A stretch of 64,000 bases of DNA from Bradyrhizobium lablabi (GTDB lineage: Bacteria > Pseudomonadota > Alphaproteobacteria > Rhizobiales > Xanthobacteraceae). Positions 44,527 through 53,203 of the stretch are shown here, in pieces (within the stretch, counting starts at the first letter, position 1; every line of letters begins with the position of its first letter). The stretch covers positions 3,162,001 to 3,226,000 of the forward strand of contig NZ_LT670844.1 of assembly GCF_900141755.1 (NCBI RefSeq). The letters run 5' to 3'. The notes beneath the pieces were generated by a model. The model did not search any database and was not told the DNA's origin. It saw only the letters and a list, made by a program, of their open reading frames with translations. The translations under genes were made by a program, and so were the position numbers.

Positions 44527-44883
44527 GTGATCAAGGGACGTTTTGGCTGGACGGCGGCGTATTTCGCCGCCGTCGCGATAACCGCAAGCGCGCTCACGAC
44601 GGTCCGTCCTGTCAGGGCGCAACAAGATAGCGAGGTCGATCAAGCGAAGATCGACCAGGGCAAGGTTACGTTTGCGCAAAAGTGCTCGCACTGCCACGGC
44701 CCCAACATGGTCAATGCCGGCACGATTGCCCCCGATCTGCGCAAGTTTCCGGACGACAAGGAACGCTTCTTCACCACGGTGAAGTTGGGCAAGAACGGCA
44801 AGATGCCGCCTTGGGGCGACCTCTTGAGCGACGATGAGATCGCGTGTCTGTGGGCCTATATGTCGAGCCGGAGAAATCCATGA
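44527..44883 (+). CDS. Small class I cytochrome c (XoxG-like electron acceptor)
   Basis: A 118-residue exported c-type cytochrome beginning with GTG at 44527, 12 bases after the dehydrogenase stop. The signal peptide runs to about residue 31 (VRPVRAQQ). The haem site is C53-S-H-C56-H57 (KCSHCHGPN) and the axial methionine is probably M93 (GKMPPWGDLLSDDEI). In PQQ alcohol dehydrogenase operons the gene in this position encodes the cytochrome that takes electrons from the quinoprotein (MxaG/XoxG). Its TGA overlaps the start of the next gene (ATGA). Confidence 0.85.
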   Translation: MIKGRFGWTAAYFAAVAITASALTTVRPVRAQQDSEVDQAKIDQGKVTFAQKCSHCHGPNMVNAGTIAPDLRKFPDDKERFFTTVKLGKNGKMPPWGDLLSDDEIACLWAYMSSRRNP

Positions 44884-45812
44884 GGACCTGGCTGGCAGCA
44901 TCAGGCGCGACGGTTCTGCTCATGGCTGTGGCCACGCTGACAGCGGCCGCCGCTGATGAGGCCTTAAGGGTCTGTCTCGACGAGGATCTGCCGCCGCTTT
45001 CGATGCATCATCGCGGCGCGCCCGACTCTGGCTTTGATGTCACCCTGGCTGAGGCGATCGCTCAAAAACTCGGCCGCCCGCTGAAGATCCAATGGTTCGA
45101 AAGCAAGCTCGACGAGGATTCGAGCCCCGCGCTGGAAGCCAATGCGCTGCTCTCGGACGGCCGCTGCTCGCTGGTCGGCGGCTATGCCCTGACGAAGGAC
45201 TCCCTCGTCGTGCCCGGCGTCAAGACCGCAAAACTGCCGGATTTCCAGGGCGCCACGCGCGACGATCGCAGGCGCCGCGTGCCGCTCGGCGTGCTCGCGC
45301 CGAGCGAGCCGTATATCTATTCGCCGCTGACCGTTGTGCTTGGTCCGAAGGCGCGCGACCGCCGCATCGCCGGCGTCGGCGACCTCGCTAGCCTGCGCAT
45401 CGGCATCGAAAGCGGCACGCTCGCTGACGCCATTCTGATGACGTTCGGCGATGGAAAACTGATCGACGACATCACGCATCTGGTCCCCGGCCGGGACGAT
45501 CTGCTGGGCGCGCTCGATCGCGGCGATTTTGATGCGACGCTGCTCGATCTGCGCCGCTTCGATGCCTACCGCGCGGCCCATCCGGACACCAGGCTCGCTC
45601 CATCCGGATATTATTTTCCGATCGGCGCCAATCGCGGATATGTCGGCCTTGCCAGCGATCCGGCGCTGCTCGACGCGGTCAACAAGGCGCTCTCCGATTT
45701 GCAAGGCGCGGGCACCATCGCCGAGCTCGGCCGGGCGGCCGGACTCACTTATCTCCCCCCGCGAGAGCCGGCGATCCTCGGCGACGAGATGCTGAGGGTG
45801 CTGCAGAAGTGA
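44880..45812 (+). CDS. Periplasmic binding protein-like (XoxJ/MxaJ-like)
   Basis: A 310-residue family 3 solute-binding-like protein. The ATG at 44880 overlaps the cytochrome stop (ATGA); a longer frame begins at 44844 inside the cytochrome gene. The signal peptide is ASGATVLLMAVATLTAAAAD. The binding-protein fold is seen in RVCLDEDLPPLSMHH, GFDVTLAEAIAQKLGRPLKI and IGIESGTLADAIL. In xox and mxa operons such a protein (XoxJ/MxaJ) follows the dehydrogenase and cytochrome and is thought to assist the dehydrogenase rather than import a solute. No ABC permease is adjacent, which supports that role. Confidence 0.75.
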   Translation: MRTWLAASGATVLLMAVATLTAAAADEALRVCLDEDLPPLSMHHRGAPDSGFDVTLAEAIAQKLGRPLKIQWFESKLDEDSSPALEANALLSDGRCSLVGGYALTKDSLVVPGVKTAKLPDFQGATRDDRRRRVPLGVLAPSEPYIYSPLTVVLGPKARDRRIAGVGDLASLRIGIESGTLADAILMTFGDGKLIDDITHLVPGRDDLLGALDRGDFDATLLDLRRFDAYRAAHPDTRLAPSGYYFPIGANRGYVGLASDPALLDAVNKALSDLQGAGTIAELGRAAGLTYLPPREPAILGDEMLRVLQK

Positions 45813-45857
45813 TGTTGGCTGCTCTCGGCGGTCTGGAGAAAGAACGACTCCATCGAT

Positions 45858-45985
45858 TCGTCATGGCCGGGCAAAGCCGTCCGAAGGACGGCGTCGCTTC
45901 CGCTCGCCTATGCCCGGCCATCCACGTCCTTCTCGCTGATGCGCCGTCAAGACGTGGATGCCCGGGACAAGCCCGGGCATGACGA
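45858..45985. repeat. Palindromic intergenic repeat, family B copy 2
   Basis: TCGTCATGGCCGGGC and GCCCGGGCATGACGA are the outer arms; CATCCACGTC faces GACGTGGATG inside, as at 19197-19286. An extra segment (GCCGTCCGAAGGACGGC) forms its own hairpin. It lies between convergent genes and could serve as a bidirectional transcript end. Confidence 0.85.
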
Positions 45986-46005
45986 GTTGTATGGTCGGCA
46001 ACCCC

Positions 46006-47205
46006 TCAGAACATCAGATTGTCCTTCACCAGCACCCAGCGGCCGTTCTTGACCTGCTGGACCTGTGTGATCGTATTGGCCAGGTGATCGGTCTTGGAGA
46101 ATTTTGTCGGCGGTGAACTAAAAATATCGAGGAACTTGTCGCCGGACTCCAGCGCGTCCAGCACCTTCTGGCCGGTCAAATCCTTGCCGGCCTTGTTGAC
46201 GTAAAACGCAAAGGTCTCGACCGCATTGTAGCCGATGATGGCCTGGGTGTTGGCGTCGGTGCCGAACATCTTCTTGTAGTTGGCGAGCCAATCCTTGACC
46301 TTGCCCTTGGCGGTGTCCTCGTAGGGAATTTCAAAGCCCGACGCCGCGTAGAGCCCTTCCACCGCGTCCTTGCCCAAGGTCGGCACTTCCAGCACGTTGG
46401 TCGGCGTGGCGCCGAGGAAGGTGACGTCCCATCCGAGCTTTTTGGCTTCGCTCATCGCGCCAATGGTCTCGCGGATCACGGTGCCGAGCACGACCAGATC
46501 GCAGCCGTCGGATTTCATTTTTGCCACCTGCGCGCTGAAGTCCGACGCACCGCGCTTGTAGCTCGTGACGGAGGCCGGCACGACCTTCATCGCGTCGAGC
46601 TGCTGGGTAAATCCGTCGAGCACGTTTTTGCCGTACTCATCGTCCTGATGCATGATGCAGGGCTTTTTGAAATTCTTCGCCTCCATCAAGTATTTCAGCG
46701 CCGCGCGCGTGCTCTCGACATACGGCAACAGGTTGTTGAACTTCAATCTCTCCTGCGGTTTTGACGGGTCGAACTTGAAGGTGAATTCGGCGGCCGTCAG
46801 CGGAAACAGCTGCAGCACGCCGGCGTCGAACAGGATGTCCTGCGCGGCAAGCACGGTCGGCGAACCCATCGGGCCGATCATGGCAAATATCTTGTCGCGC
46901 TCGACCATCTTCTGCGATGCCAGCACCGCCTTCTTCGGATCGTAGCTATTGTCCTCGAGGATCATCTTGAGCTTGCGGCCATTGATGCCGCCGGCCGCGT
47001 TGATTTCCTCCACCGCCATCTTCATGCCGTTGGAAACCGGAACACCCCACACCTTGATCGGGCCGGACAAATCCTGATGGGTGCCGATCACGATCTCGCT
47101 TGCCGAGATGCCTTCATTGGTGACCTTGGTCTGGGCTGCGGCCGGCAGATGGGACAGCGCAAGCGCGCCTACCGCAAGGCCCAGCGCCTTGAACGATTTC
47201 GACAT
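46006..47205 (-). CDS. Branched-chain-type ABC substrate-binding protein (LivK/HAAT family)
   Basis: A 399-residue type I periplasmic binding protein. The ATG at 47205 follows a GAGGAG site and starts a signal peptide (KALGLAVGALALSHLPAAAQ); the frame stays open further upstream but that part has no homology. Typical elements are ASEIVIGTHQDLSGPIKVWG, EINAAGGINGRKLKMILEDN and QMVERDKIFAMIGPMGSPTV. It is last in a leftward operon with livH, livM, livG, livF and an acyl-CoA ligase. The ligand is probably an amino, aromatic or other carboxylic acid. Confidence 0.9.
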   Translation of the reverse strand: MSKSFKALGLAVGALALSHLPAAAQTKVTNEGISASEIVIGTHQDLSGPIKVWGVPVSNGMKMAVEEINAAGGINGRKLKMILEDNSYDPKKAVLASQKMVERDKIFAMIGPMGSPTVLAAQDILFDAGVLQLFPLTAAEFTFKFDPSKPQERLKFNNLLPYVESTRAALKYLMEAKNFKKPCIMHQDDEYGKNVLDGFTQQLDAMKVVPASVTSYKRGASDFSAQVAKMKSDGCDLVVLGTVIRETIGAMSEAKKLGWDVTFLGATPTNVLEVPTLGKDAVEGLYAASGFEIPYEDTAKGKVKDWLANYKKMFGTDANTQAIIGYNAVETFAFYVNKAGKDLTGQKVLDALESGDKFLDIFSSPPTKFSKTDHLANTITQVQQVKNGRWVLVKDNLMF

Positions 47206-47285
47206 TTCAAGTCTCCTCTCCTTAGGCCCGTGTTGAGCGAAGGGTGGGCCTCTGGTCCTTCGCCGTTTTTCAAACTTCGTAAGCC

Positions 47286-49124
47286 TCACGCCACCGCGCG
47301 TTCGCCATACATGGCGTCGATCTCGATGGCATAGCGCTTGTTCACGTAATTCCGCTTCAGCTTCATGGTCGGCGTCAGTTCCTCGTCCTCGGGCGTCAGC
47401 TGGCGCTCGATCAGGAAGAATTTCTTGATGGTTTCGACGCGGGCGAAATTGGCGTTCACCGCCTCGATCTCGCGCAGGATCAAATCCTGGACTTCGGCGG
47501 CCCGGCACAGGCTCGCGTAGTTGGTGAAGGGGATGTCGTGGTCCTGCGCGAATTTTTCGACGTTCTCTTGATCGATCATGACCAGGCAAGTCAGATAAGG
47601 CCGCTTGTCGCCGATCACGACGGCGTCGGATATGTAGGGCGAGAATTTGAGCTGGTTCTCGATCTCGGACGGCGTGATGTTCTTCCCGCCTGAGGTGATG
47701 ATGATGTCCTTCATCCGGTCGGTGATCTTGACAAAACCTTCGTTATCCAGCGAGCCGACGTCGCCGGTATGCAGCCAGCCTCTGCTGTCGATGGTCTCGG
47801 CAGTTTTTTCGGGCTGGTTGAGATAACCCATGAACAGGAAGTCGCCCTTGATCAGGATTTCGCCCTGCGGCGAGATTCCGACCTCGCCCCATGGCACGGC
47901 CTTGCCGACCGAGCCGAGTTTGATGCGGTCCGACGGCATCAAGGTCGCGACGCCGCAATTTTCGGTCTGGCCATAGACCTCGCGCATGTCGATGCCGAGC
48001 GCGAGATACCAGCGGATCAGTTCCGGCGCGATCGGGGCAGCACCCGTGAAGGCGATGCGGCAGCGGTCGAGCCCGAGCATGCGCCGGATGTTGCGGAACA
48101 CCAGCCAATAGGCGGCACGGTTGGCGAGACGCAGCGACAGCGAGGGCGCCTCGCCCTCCAGCCTACAATCGGTCATGCGATAGCCGATCGCCAGCGCCTG
48201 GCGGTACATCCAGTTCTGGAACGCCGTCGCATCCTTCAGCGCGATCGTAACGCCCGAGTAAAACTTCTCCCAGATCCGCGGCACCGCCAGGAACGCGGTC
48301 GGCTGTACTTCGCGCAGATTGTCCGGCACGGTTTCCGGGCTCTCCGCAAAGTTCATCACCGATCCCAGCGCGAGTGAAGTGTAATAGCCGCCGACGCGTT
48401 CCGCGACATGGCAGAGCGGCAGGAACACCAGGCGCTCTTCGGCGTCGGTTGCGGGAATGAAATCGCTGGCGTGGCGCATCTGATGCGTCACGCTGCGGTT
48501 GGAATGCATCGCGCCCTTGGACGGACCTGTCGTACCCGAGGTATAAACGAGAATGGCGAGGTCGCCGCTTCCGCGGCTTGCGATCATCTCGTCCCACAGC
48601 GGCTCGCGGCCCACCATGTGATTGCTGCCGAGCGCCATGAATTCGGCGAGCGACATCACCATCGGGTCGGAAAAGCCGCTTAAGCCTTCCATGTCGAACA
48701 CGACGATTTTTTGCAAGGTCGGGCAGCGCGCGCGGCAGGCGAGAATCTTGTCGAGCTGCTCCTCGTCCTCGGCGAAGATCACTTTTGTGCGGGAGTCGTT
48801 GACGAGGTATTCCACCTGCGTCGCGGAATCGGTCGGATAGATGCCGGATGAGACGCCGCCGGCGCACAGGATGCCGATATCGGCGAACACCCATTCCGGC
48901 ACGGCGTTGGCCATGATCGAGGCGACGTCACCCGGGCGAAAGCCGATCGCGTGCAGGCCGTAGGCAATTTCCCTGGAGATCTGCAGCCATTGCCGCCAGC
49001 TGGTCGGTTGCCAGATACCGAACTTCTTCTGGCGGATCGCCGGCCGCTCGCCGCGCGTCTCCGCCGCGAGCACAAGGCTCTTCGCGATCGTGTCGGCGAC
49101 CGTCAGCACTGCCGGTCCGGCCAT
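47286..49124 (-). CDS. Long-chain acyl-CoA synthetase (AMP-forming)
   Basis: A 612-residue adenylate-forming ligase. The ATG at 49124 is seven bases after GGAGGG; a TTG two codons earlier is also in frame. Motifs are the P-loop-like ILVYTSGTTGPSKGAMHSNR, VYGQTENCG, WLHTGDVGSLDNEGFVKITD and the lysine-containing C-terminal TPTMKLKRNYVNKRY. It activates a carboxylic acid to its CoA thioester, in the style of eukaryote-like long-chain ACS (extended N-terminal region, internal linker). Its position inside a Liv-type operon suggests it activates the acid that the transporter brings in. Confidence 0.9.
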   Translation of the reverse strand: MAGPAVLTVADTIAKSLVLAAETRGERPAIRQKKFGIWQPTSWRQWLQISREIAYGLHAIGFRPGDVASIMANAVPEWVFADIGILCAGGVSSGIYPTDSATQVEYLVNDSRTKVIFAEDEEQLDKILACRARCPTLQKIVVFDMEGLSGFSDPMVMSLAEFMALGSNHMVGREPLWDEMIASRGSGDLAILVYTSGTTGPSKGAMHSNRSVTHQMRHASDFIPATDAEERLVFLPLCHVAERVGGYYTSLALGSVMNFAESPETVPDNLREVQPTAFLAVPRIWEKFYSGVTIALKDATAFQNWMYRQALAIGYRMTDCRLEGEAPSLSLRLANRAAYWLVFRNIRRMLGLDRCRIAFTGAAPIAPELIRWYLALGIDMREVYGQTENCGVATLMPSDRIKLGSVGKAVPWGEVGISPQGEILIKGDFLFMGYLNQPEKTAETIDSRGWLHTGDVGSLDNEGFVKITDRMKDIIITSGGKNITPSEIENQLKFSPYISDAVVIGDKRPYLTCLVMIDQENVEKFAQDHDIPFTNYASLCRAAEVQDLILREIEAVNANFARVETIKKFFLIERQLTPEDEELTPTMKLKRNYVNKRYAIEIDAMYGERAVA

Positions 49125-49216
49125 GCTCAATCCCTCCCTCTCCTCGCCCGCCCCGGATGCCGGCTTGACAGCCGGTCTTTTTCCGAAGCAGGCCCCTATT
49201 TAACGCCAACTCCTTT

Positions 49217-49996
49217 TCAACGCCAAGTTTTCTTCTTTTTCCAGCGCCGTTCGCCCCGGGCGCCTTCTTCCTTGGCGCCAAGGTAGAATTCCTGAATGTC
49301 CTTGGAATGCATCAGCCGCTCACAAGTGTCGTTCATGACCACCCGGCCGATCTCCAGCACATAGCCATAATGCGCCGTCTCCAGCGCGACCTTGGCGTTC
49401 TGCTCAACCAGGAGGATCGACATGCCCTGCTCTTCATTGACCCGGCGGATGATCGTGAAAATCTCTCTTACCAGGATCGGCGATAGCCCAAGCGAGGGTT
49501 CGTCCAGCAGCAACAGCGTCGGCCGATTCATCAAGGCGCGCCCGATCGCGAGCATCTGCTGCTCGCCGCCCGAGAGCTGGCCTGCCGGCTGGTTGAGCCG
49601 CTCCTTCAGCCGCGGGAAATATCCGTAAACCCGCTCCAGGTCGTCGGCGACCGCCTCGCGATCCCGGCGTGGATAGGCGCCCATCATCAGGTTCTCGCGG
49701 ACCGAGAGGAACGGAAACACCTCGCGCCCCTCCGGCACATGGCTCAAGCCTAGCCGCACGATCTTGTCGGCCTCCATGCGCTGGATCGGCTTGCCCAGAA
49801 ATTCGATCGAGCCTTTCTGCGGGTCGAGAATGCCGGAAATGGTTTTCAGCACCGTGGTCTTGCCGGCGCCGTTGGCGCCGAGCAGGGTGACGATCTGCCC
49901 GCGCGGGACTTCGAGGCTGATGCCCCTGATCGCCATGATCGGCCCGTAATAGCTCTCGATGTTGCTGAGTTTTAGGATGATGTCCGGCGCGCTCAT
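49217..49996 (-). CDS. livF: Branched-chain-type ABC transporter ATP-binding protein (LivF)
   Basis: A 259-residue ATPase with Walker A GANGAGKTT, signature LSGGEQQMLAIGRALM and Walker B LLLLDEPSLGLSP. The C-terminal EEGARGERRWKKKKTWR tail is unusually basic. It pairs with LivG to energise LivH/LivM. GAGG lies eight bases before the ATG at 49996; it starts 11 bases after livG ends. Confidence 0.9.
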   Translation of the reverse strand: MSAPDIILKLSNIESYYGPIMAIRGISLEVPRGQIVTLLGANGAGKTTVLKTISGILDPQKGSIEFLGKPIQRMEADKIVRLGLSHVPEGREVFPFLSVRENLMMGAYPRRDREAVADDLERVYGYFPRLKERLNQPAGQLSGGEQQMLAIGRALMNRPTLLLLDEPSLGLSPILVREIFTIIRRVNEEQGMSILLVEQNAKVALETAHYGYVLEIGRVVMNDTCERLMHSKDIQEFYLGAKEEGARGERRWKKKKTWR

Positions 49997-50007
49997 GGCA
50001 TCATCCT

Positions 50008-50766
50008 CTAGGCGCCGAGATAGGCGGCGACGACGTCGGGATGACGCTGCACCTCGGCCGGCGATCCCATCGCCAGCACCCGGCCGTAGTTCAGCGCGAT
50101 GACGCGGTCGGACACGCGGTTCACCAACGTCATGTCGTGCTCGACCATCAGCACGGTGACCCCGAGTTCACTCTTCATGTCGCGGATCCAGAACGACATG
50201 TCGTCGGTTTCCTCGACGTTCAGTCCCGATGATGGCTCATCCAGCAGGATAAGCTTTGGCTCGGTGCAGAGCGCGCGGGCCAATTCGATCACCTTGCGCA
50301 CGCCGTAAGGCAATCCCGAAATCAGCTTGTCGCGGTAGGGCTCCAGATCGAGGAATTCGATCACCTGCTCGACGCGGCGGCGATGGATTTTTTCGTTGGA
50401 GCGGACGCTCGGCAGAAACAAGACCTCCTGCCATAATTGCGTGGTGGAATGACGGTGCCGCCCGACCAGGAGATTACTGAGCACGCTCGCATTCTCGAAC
50501 AGTTCGATGTTCTGGAAGGTGCGGGCGATGCCGAGCTTTGCAATGCCGAACGCCGGCGCCTCGGTGATGTCCTGGTCCTCAAAATAAATCCGGCCCGAGG
50601 TCGGGTTATAGATTCGCGAGATCAGGTTGAAGATCGAGCTTTTGCCGGCGCCGTTGGGGCCGATGATCGAGAGTATCTCGCCCTTCTCGACGGCAAAACT
50701 GACGGCGTCGACCGCTTTCAGGCCGCCGAAATGCAACGAGAGATTTTCAGCGCGGAAATAGCTCAT
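50008..50766 (-). CDS. livG: Branched-chain-type ABC transporter ATP-binding protein (LivG)
   Basis: A 252-residue ATPase with Walker A GPNGAGKSS, the LivG-type insertion around TTQLWQEVLFLPSVRSNEKI, signature-region YGVRKVIELARAL (a degenerate LSGGQ), Walker B LILLDEPSSGLN and ending EVQRHPDVVAAYLGA, typical of the family. Its ATG overlaps the livM stop by four bases. Confidence 0.9.
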   Translation of the reverse strand: MSYFRAENLSLHFGGLKAVDAVSFAVEKGEILSIIGPNGAGKSSIFNLISRIYNPTSGRIYFEDQDITEAPAFGIAKLGIARTFQNIELFENASVLSNLLVGRHRHSTTQLWQEVLFLPSVRSNEKIHRRRVEQVIEFLDLEPYRDKLISGLPYGVRKVIELARALCTEPKLILLDEPSSGLNVEETDDMSFWIRDMKSELGVTVLMVEHDMTLVNRVSDRVIALNYGRVLAMGSPAEVQRHPDVVAAYLGA

Positions 50767-51914
50767 CGGTTCCGCTCCGACTTCACATAGATCTTCTGCC
50801 GCTTGAAGGTGGCGCGCTTGTAAAGCGGGAATAGCTGGAAAAACAGCTTGATCTTCAGCCAGCGTCCGTAAAGGCCGAGCGGCTCGAACAGCACGAACAG
50901 CACGATGATCACGCCATAGATCGCGCCTTTCAGGCCGTTAGCGGAAGCAAACGCCGCGACGCTGTCCTGGATATGCGCGGCGCGCGCGCTGCCCGCGCCA
51001 AGTGCCGCGGCAACGCCGGCGACCATGCCGGGGACATCGTCCTTCAGATACGTCAGGAACGGATCGATCATGACGATGAAGATCGCCCCGAGCACCGCGC
51101 CGTGCAGGCTGAAGGCACCGCCGATCAGTATCACGATGATGAATTCGATCGAAAGCTGGAGGGTAAACATTTCCGGGCTGATAAAGGAGAGCTTGTGAGC
51201 GAACAGCACACCGGCAAAACCGGTAATAGCCGCGCTGATCGCAAAGGATTTAACCTTGTAGAGCGCGACGTTGATGCCCATGCTTCGCGCCGCCGTCTCG
51301 CTGTCGCGGATCGCGACAAAGGCGCGCCCCGTGGGCGAGCGCAACAAATTTAGCGTGCCGACGATGGCGAGGATCAGCACGCCGAGACAGAGGAAATAAA
51401 ACGCAGGGCTGTCGCGCGGCACCGTCGTGCCGAGCATCTGGATGGTCTTGACCCGCATGCCCTCATTGCCATTGGTCACGCTTTCCCACCGCGCCAGGAT
51501 TTCCTCGACAATCAGGGCGAAGGAAATCGTCGCGATCACGAGGTAGATGCCCTGCAGCCGCAGCGCCGGGAATCCGACCAGCGCGCCGATAATCCCGGTC
51601 AACAACCCGGCGGCGAGAAAATAGACCGGGAATGGCACGTTGAATTGCTGCAGATAGGCCGCCGTATAGGCGCCGATCGCAAGAAACGCCGCGTGGCCCA
51701 GCGAGGCCTGCCCGGTAAAGCCGGTGAGGATCATCAGTCCGACGCCGACGGTGGCGTAGATGCAGACGAACACCAATTGGCTCATGATGTAGCTACTGAG
51801 AACGAATGGCGCGATCGCCAGAAGCGCAAGTAGCGCGCCGTAAGATAAGGCGTATCCCGAATGCGGAAACAGCCTGATGTCGTCTTCATAATCGGTCTTG
51901 AACATGAAGCGCAT
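50763..51914 (-). CDS. livM: Branched-chain-type ABC transporter permease (LivM)
   Basis: A 383-residue inner-membrane permease with about nine or ten hydrophobic segments. Family motifs are GVGLMILTGFTGQASLGHAA, RSPTGRAFVAIRDSETAARS and GINVALYKVKSFAISAAITG. The N-terminal MRFMFKTDYEDDIRLF is cytoplasmic; ATG at 51905 is an alternative start. The C-terminus ends in a basic tail (FKRQKIYVKSERNR). Confidence 0.9.
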   Translation of the reverse strand: MRFMFKTDYEDDIRLFPHSGYALSYGALLALLAIAPFVLSSYIMSQLVFVCIYATVGVGLMILTGFTGQASLGHAAFLAIGAYTAAYLQQFNVPFPVYFLAAGLLTGIIGALVGFPALRLQGIYLVIATISFALIVEEILARWESVTNGNEGMRVKTIQMLGTTVPRDSPAFYFLCLGVLILAIVGTLNLLRSPTGRAFVAIRDSETAARSMGINVALYKVKSFAISAAITGFAGVLFAHKLSFISPEMFTLQLSIEFIIVILIGGAFSLHGAVLGAIFIVMIDPFLTYLKDDVPGMVAGVAAALGAGSARAAHIQDSVAAFASANGLKGAIYGVIIVLFVLFEPLGLYGRWLKIKLFFQLFPLYKRATFKRQKIYVKSERNR

Positions 51915-51926
51915 GGCTGAACCCTA

Positions 51927-51957
51927 GATCATGATCCGATCGAATCGGATCATGATC
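51927..51957. repeat. Perfect 14-bp inverted repeat upstream of livM
   Basis: GATCATGATCCGAT and ATCGGATCATGATC flank a three-base centre (CGA). It lies 13 bases before the livM ATG, between livH and livM, and would form a stable hairpin covering the region where the livM ribosome site should be. Confidence 0.7.
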
Positions 51958-51973
51958 TCTCCTCTTTGTTTGA

Positions 51974-52019
51974 GCATGATCTTCTCGGAAAACCGGTTCC
52001 CACTTTTCCGGATCATGCT
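51974..52019. repeat. Dispersed palindromic repeat (copy 2 of the 46-base element)
   Basis: Same as 2419-2464 with one changed base (TTCTC for TTTTC). It abuts the TAG stop of livH exactly as the first copy abuts the amidohydrolase stop. Confidence 0.85.
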
Positions 52020-52895
52020 CTAGACTTTCTTGCGCATGCGCAGGCCGAACAGGCCTTCGGGCTTGAGCAGCAACACCGTCAGAAGCACGACATAGGGCGC
52101 GACGTCCTTCCATCCTTCCGCCAGATAGAAGCCGGCCATGCTCTCGATCACGCCAATCAAAACGCCACCGACCACCGCGCCGGGGATCGACCCAAAACCG
52201 CCGAGCACGGCGGCTGGAAACGCCTTCAGCCCCAGCACCAGGCCGACATTGGAATGAATGAAGGTGATCGGCGCCAATAATACGCCGGCGCAGGTCGCGA
52301 CCGCGGCGCTGATCGCCCACACGATCGACACCACGCGCTTGACCGGGATGCCCATGTAATAGGCCGCAAGCATGTTCTCCGAACTGGCGCGCATCGCGGT
52401 GCCGAGCGTTGTCCGGTTGAAGAACAGATAGAGCAGCGCGCACAGGATAATGGTCGCCGCGATCACCGAGAGCTTGTCATAGGCCAGCACCAGCGAGCCG
52501 ATCCGCAGCACGCCCTGGCTGAACGGGGTTTCGATCTTGAAATCGTCGGTACCCCAGATCATGCCGACCACCGAGCGCAGGAAATAGCCGAGCCCGATGG
52601 TTGCCATGATGATCGAGAATTGCGGATAGCCGAGGATCGGCCGCACCACCAGCCGTTCGGCCAGCATGCCGAACAGCGCCATCGCCGCGACGGCTGCGGC
52701 AAAGCCGATCCAGTAATTGAGGCCGAGCAGGCCGATGAAGGTAAAGGCGAAAAACCCGCCCAGCATCATCAAATCGCCTTGCGCGAAATTGACGACCTCG
52801 GTGGCCTTATAGACAAGGACAAAGCCGAGCGCGATCAGGCCGTAGACGCAGCCGAGCGCAACGCCACTCACCAGCTGCTGAACGAAGTCCAGCAT
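52020..52895 (-). CDS. livH: Branched-chain-type ABC transporter permease (LivH)
   Basis: A 291-residue inner-membrane permease. ATG 52895 is preferred because GGGAGGG directly abuts the earlier ATG at 52904 but is nine bases from this one. Motifs are QQLVSGVALGCVYGLIALGF, YKATEVVNFAQGDLMMLGGF, TLGTAMRASSENMLAAYYMG and GLKAFPAAVLGGFGSIPGAV. It is the first gene of the leftward transport operon. Confidence 0.9.
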   Translation of the reverse strand: MLDFVQQLVSGVALGCVYGLIALGFVLVYKATEVVNFAQGDLMMLGGFFAFTFIGLLGLNYWIGFAAAVAAMALFGMLAERLVVRPILGYPQFSIIMATIGLGYFLRSVVGMIWGTDDFKIETPFSQGVLRIGSLVLAYDKLSVIAATIILCALLYLFFNRTTLGTAMRASSENMLAAYYMGIPVKRVVSIVWAISAAVATCAGVLLAPITFIHSNVGLVLGLKAFPAAVLGGFGSIPGAVVGGVLIGVIESMAGFYLAEGWKDVAPYVVLLTVLLLKPEGLFGLRMRKKV

Positions 52896-53203
52896 CGCCG
52901 ACATCCCTCCCCGATGCGCCGGCGATTCTATCGATCACCTCTGGCGCATCTTGTGTCCAAGCGCTGCCCGGCGTCGCCTGCCGAACAGCCTGCACATTGT
53001 CCGTTCTCATTGAGCCCAAAGCGCCGATCCCTGTCAACAAAGCGCTGGTTGCCGCGTTAGACGCCGATTGCATGCAAATGCCGCGACCTTGGGCCGGTTT
53101 CGCGCATTGGCGGGATTTGCGGGCTTCCGTTCACCGCGCCGAAATATCTTGGGTCCATGGTGCCCACCGACATGCAACCCACTGGATTATCCGGACATCC
53201 ATC
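52896..53203. promoter_or_regulatory. Divergent spacer between livH and the ABC-2 exporter genes
   Basis: About 300 bases with no gene; it must hold the promoters for both divergent operons. The longer rightward frame starting at 52997 is the upstream extension of the ATPase frame and lacks family similarity. No convincing promoter pair recognised. Confidence 0.5.

Noticed and set aside
47206..47589. N-terminal extension of the branched-chain receptor frame.
   Set aside because: The ATG at 47205 has a strong ribosome site and a signal peptide; the upstream part covers the end of the acyl-CoA ligase gene.
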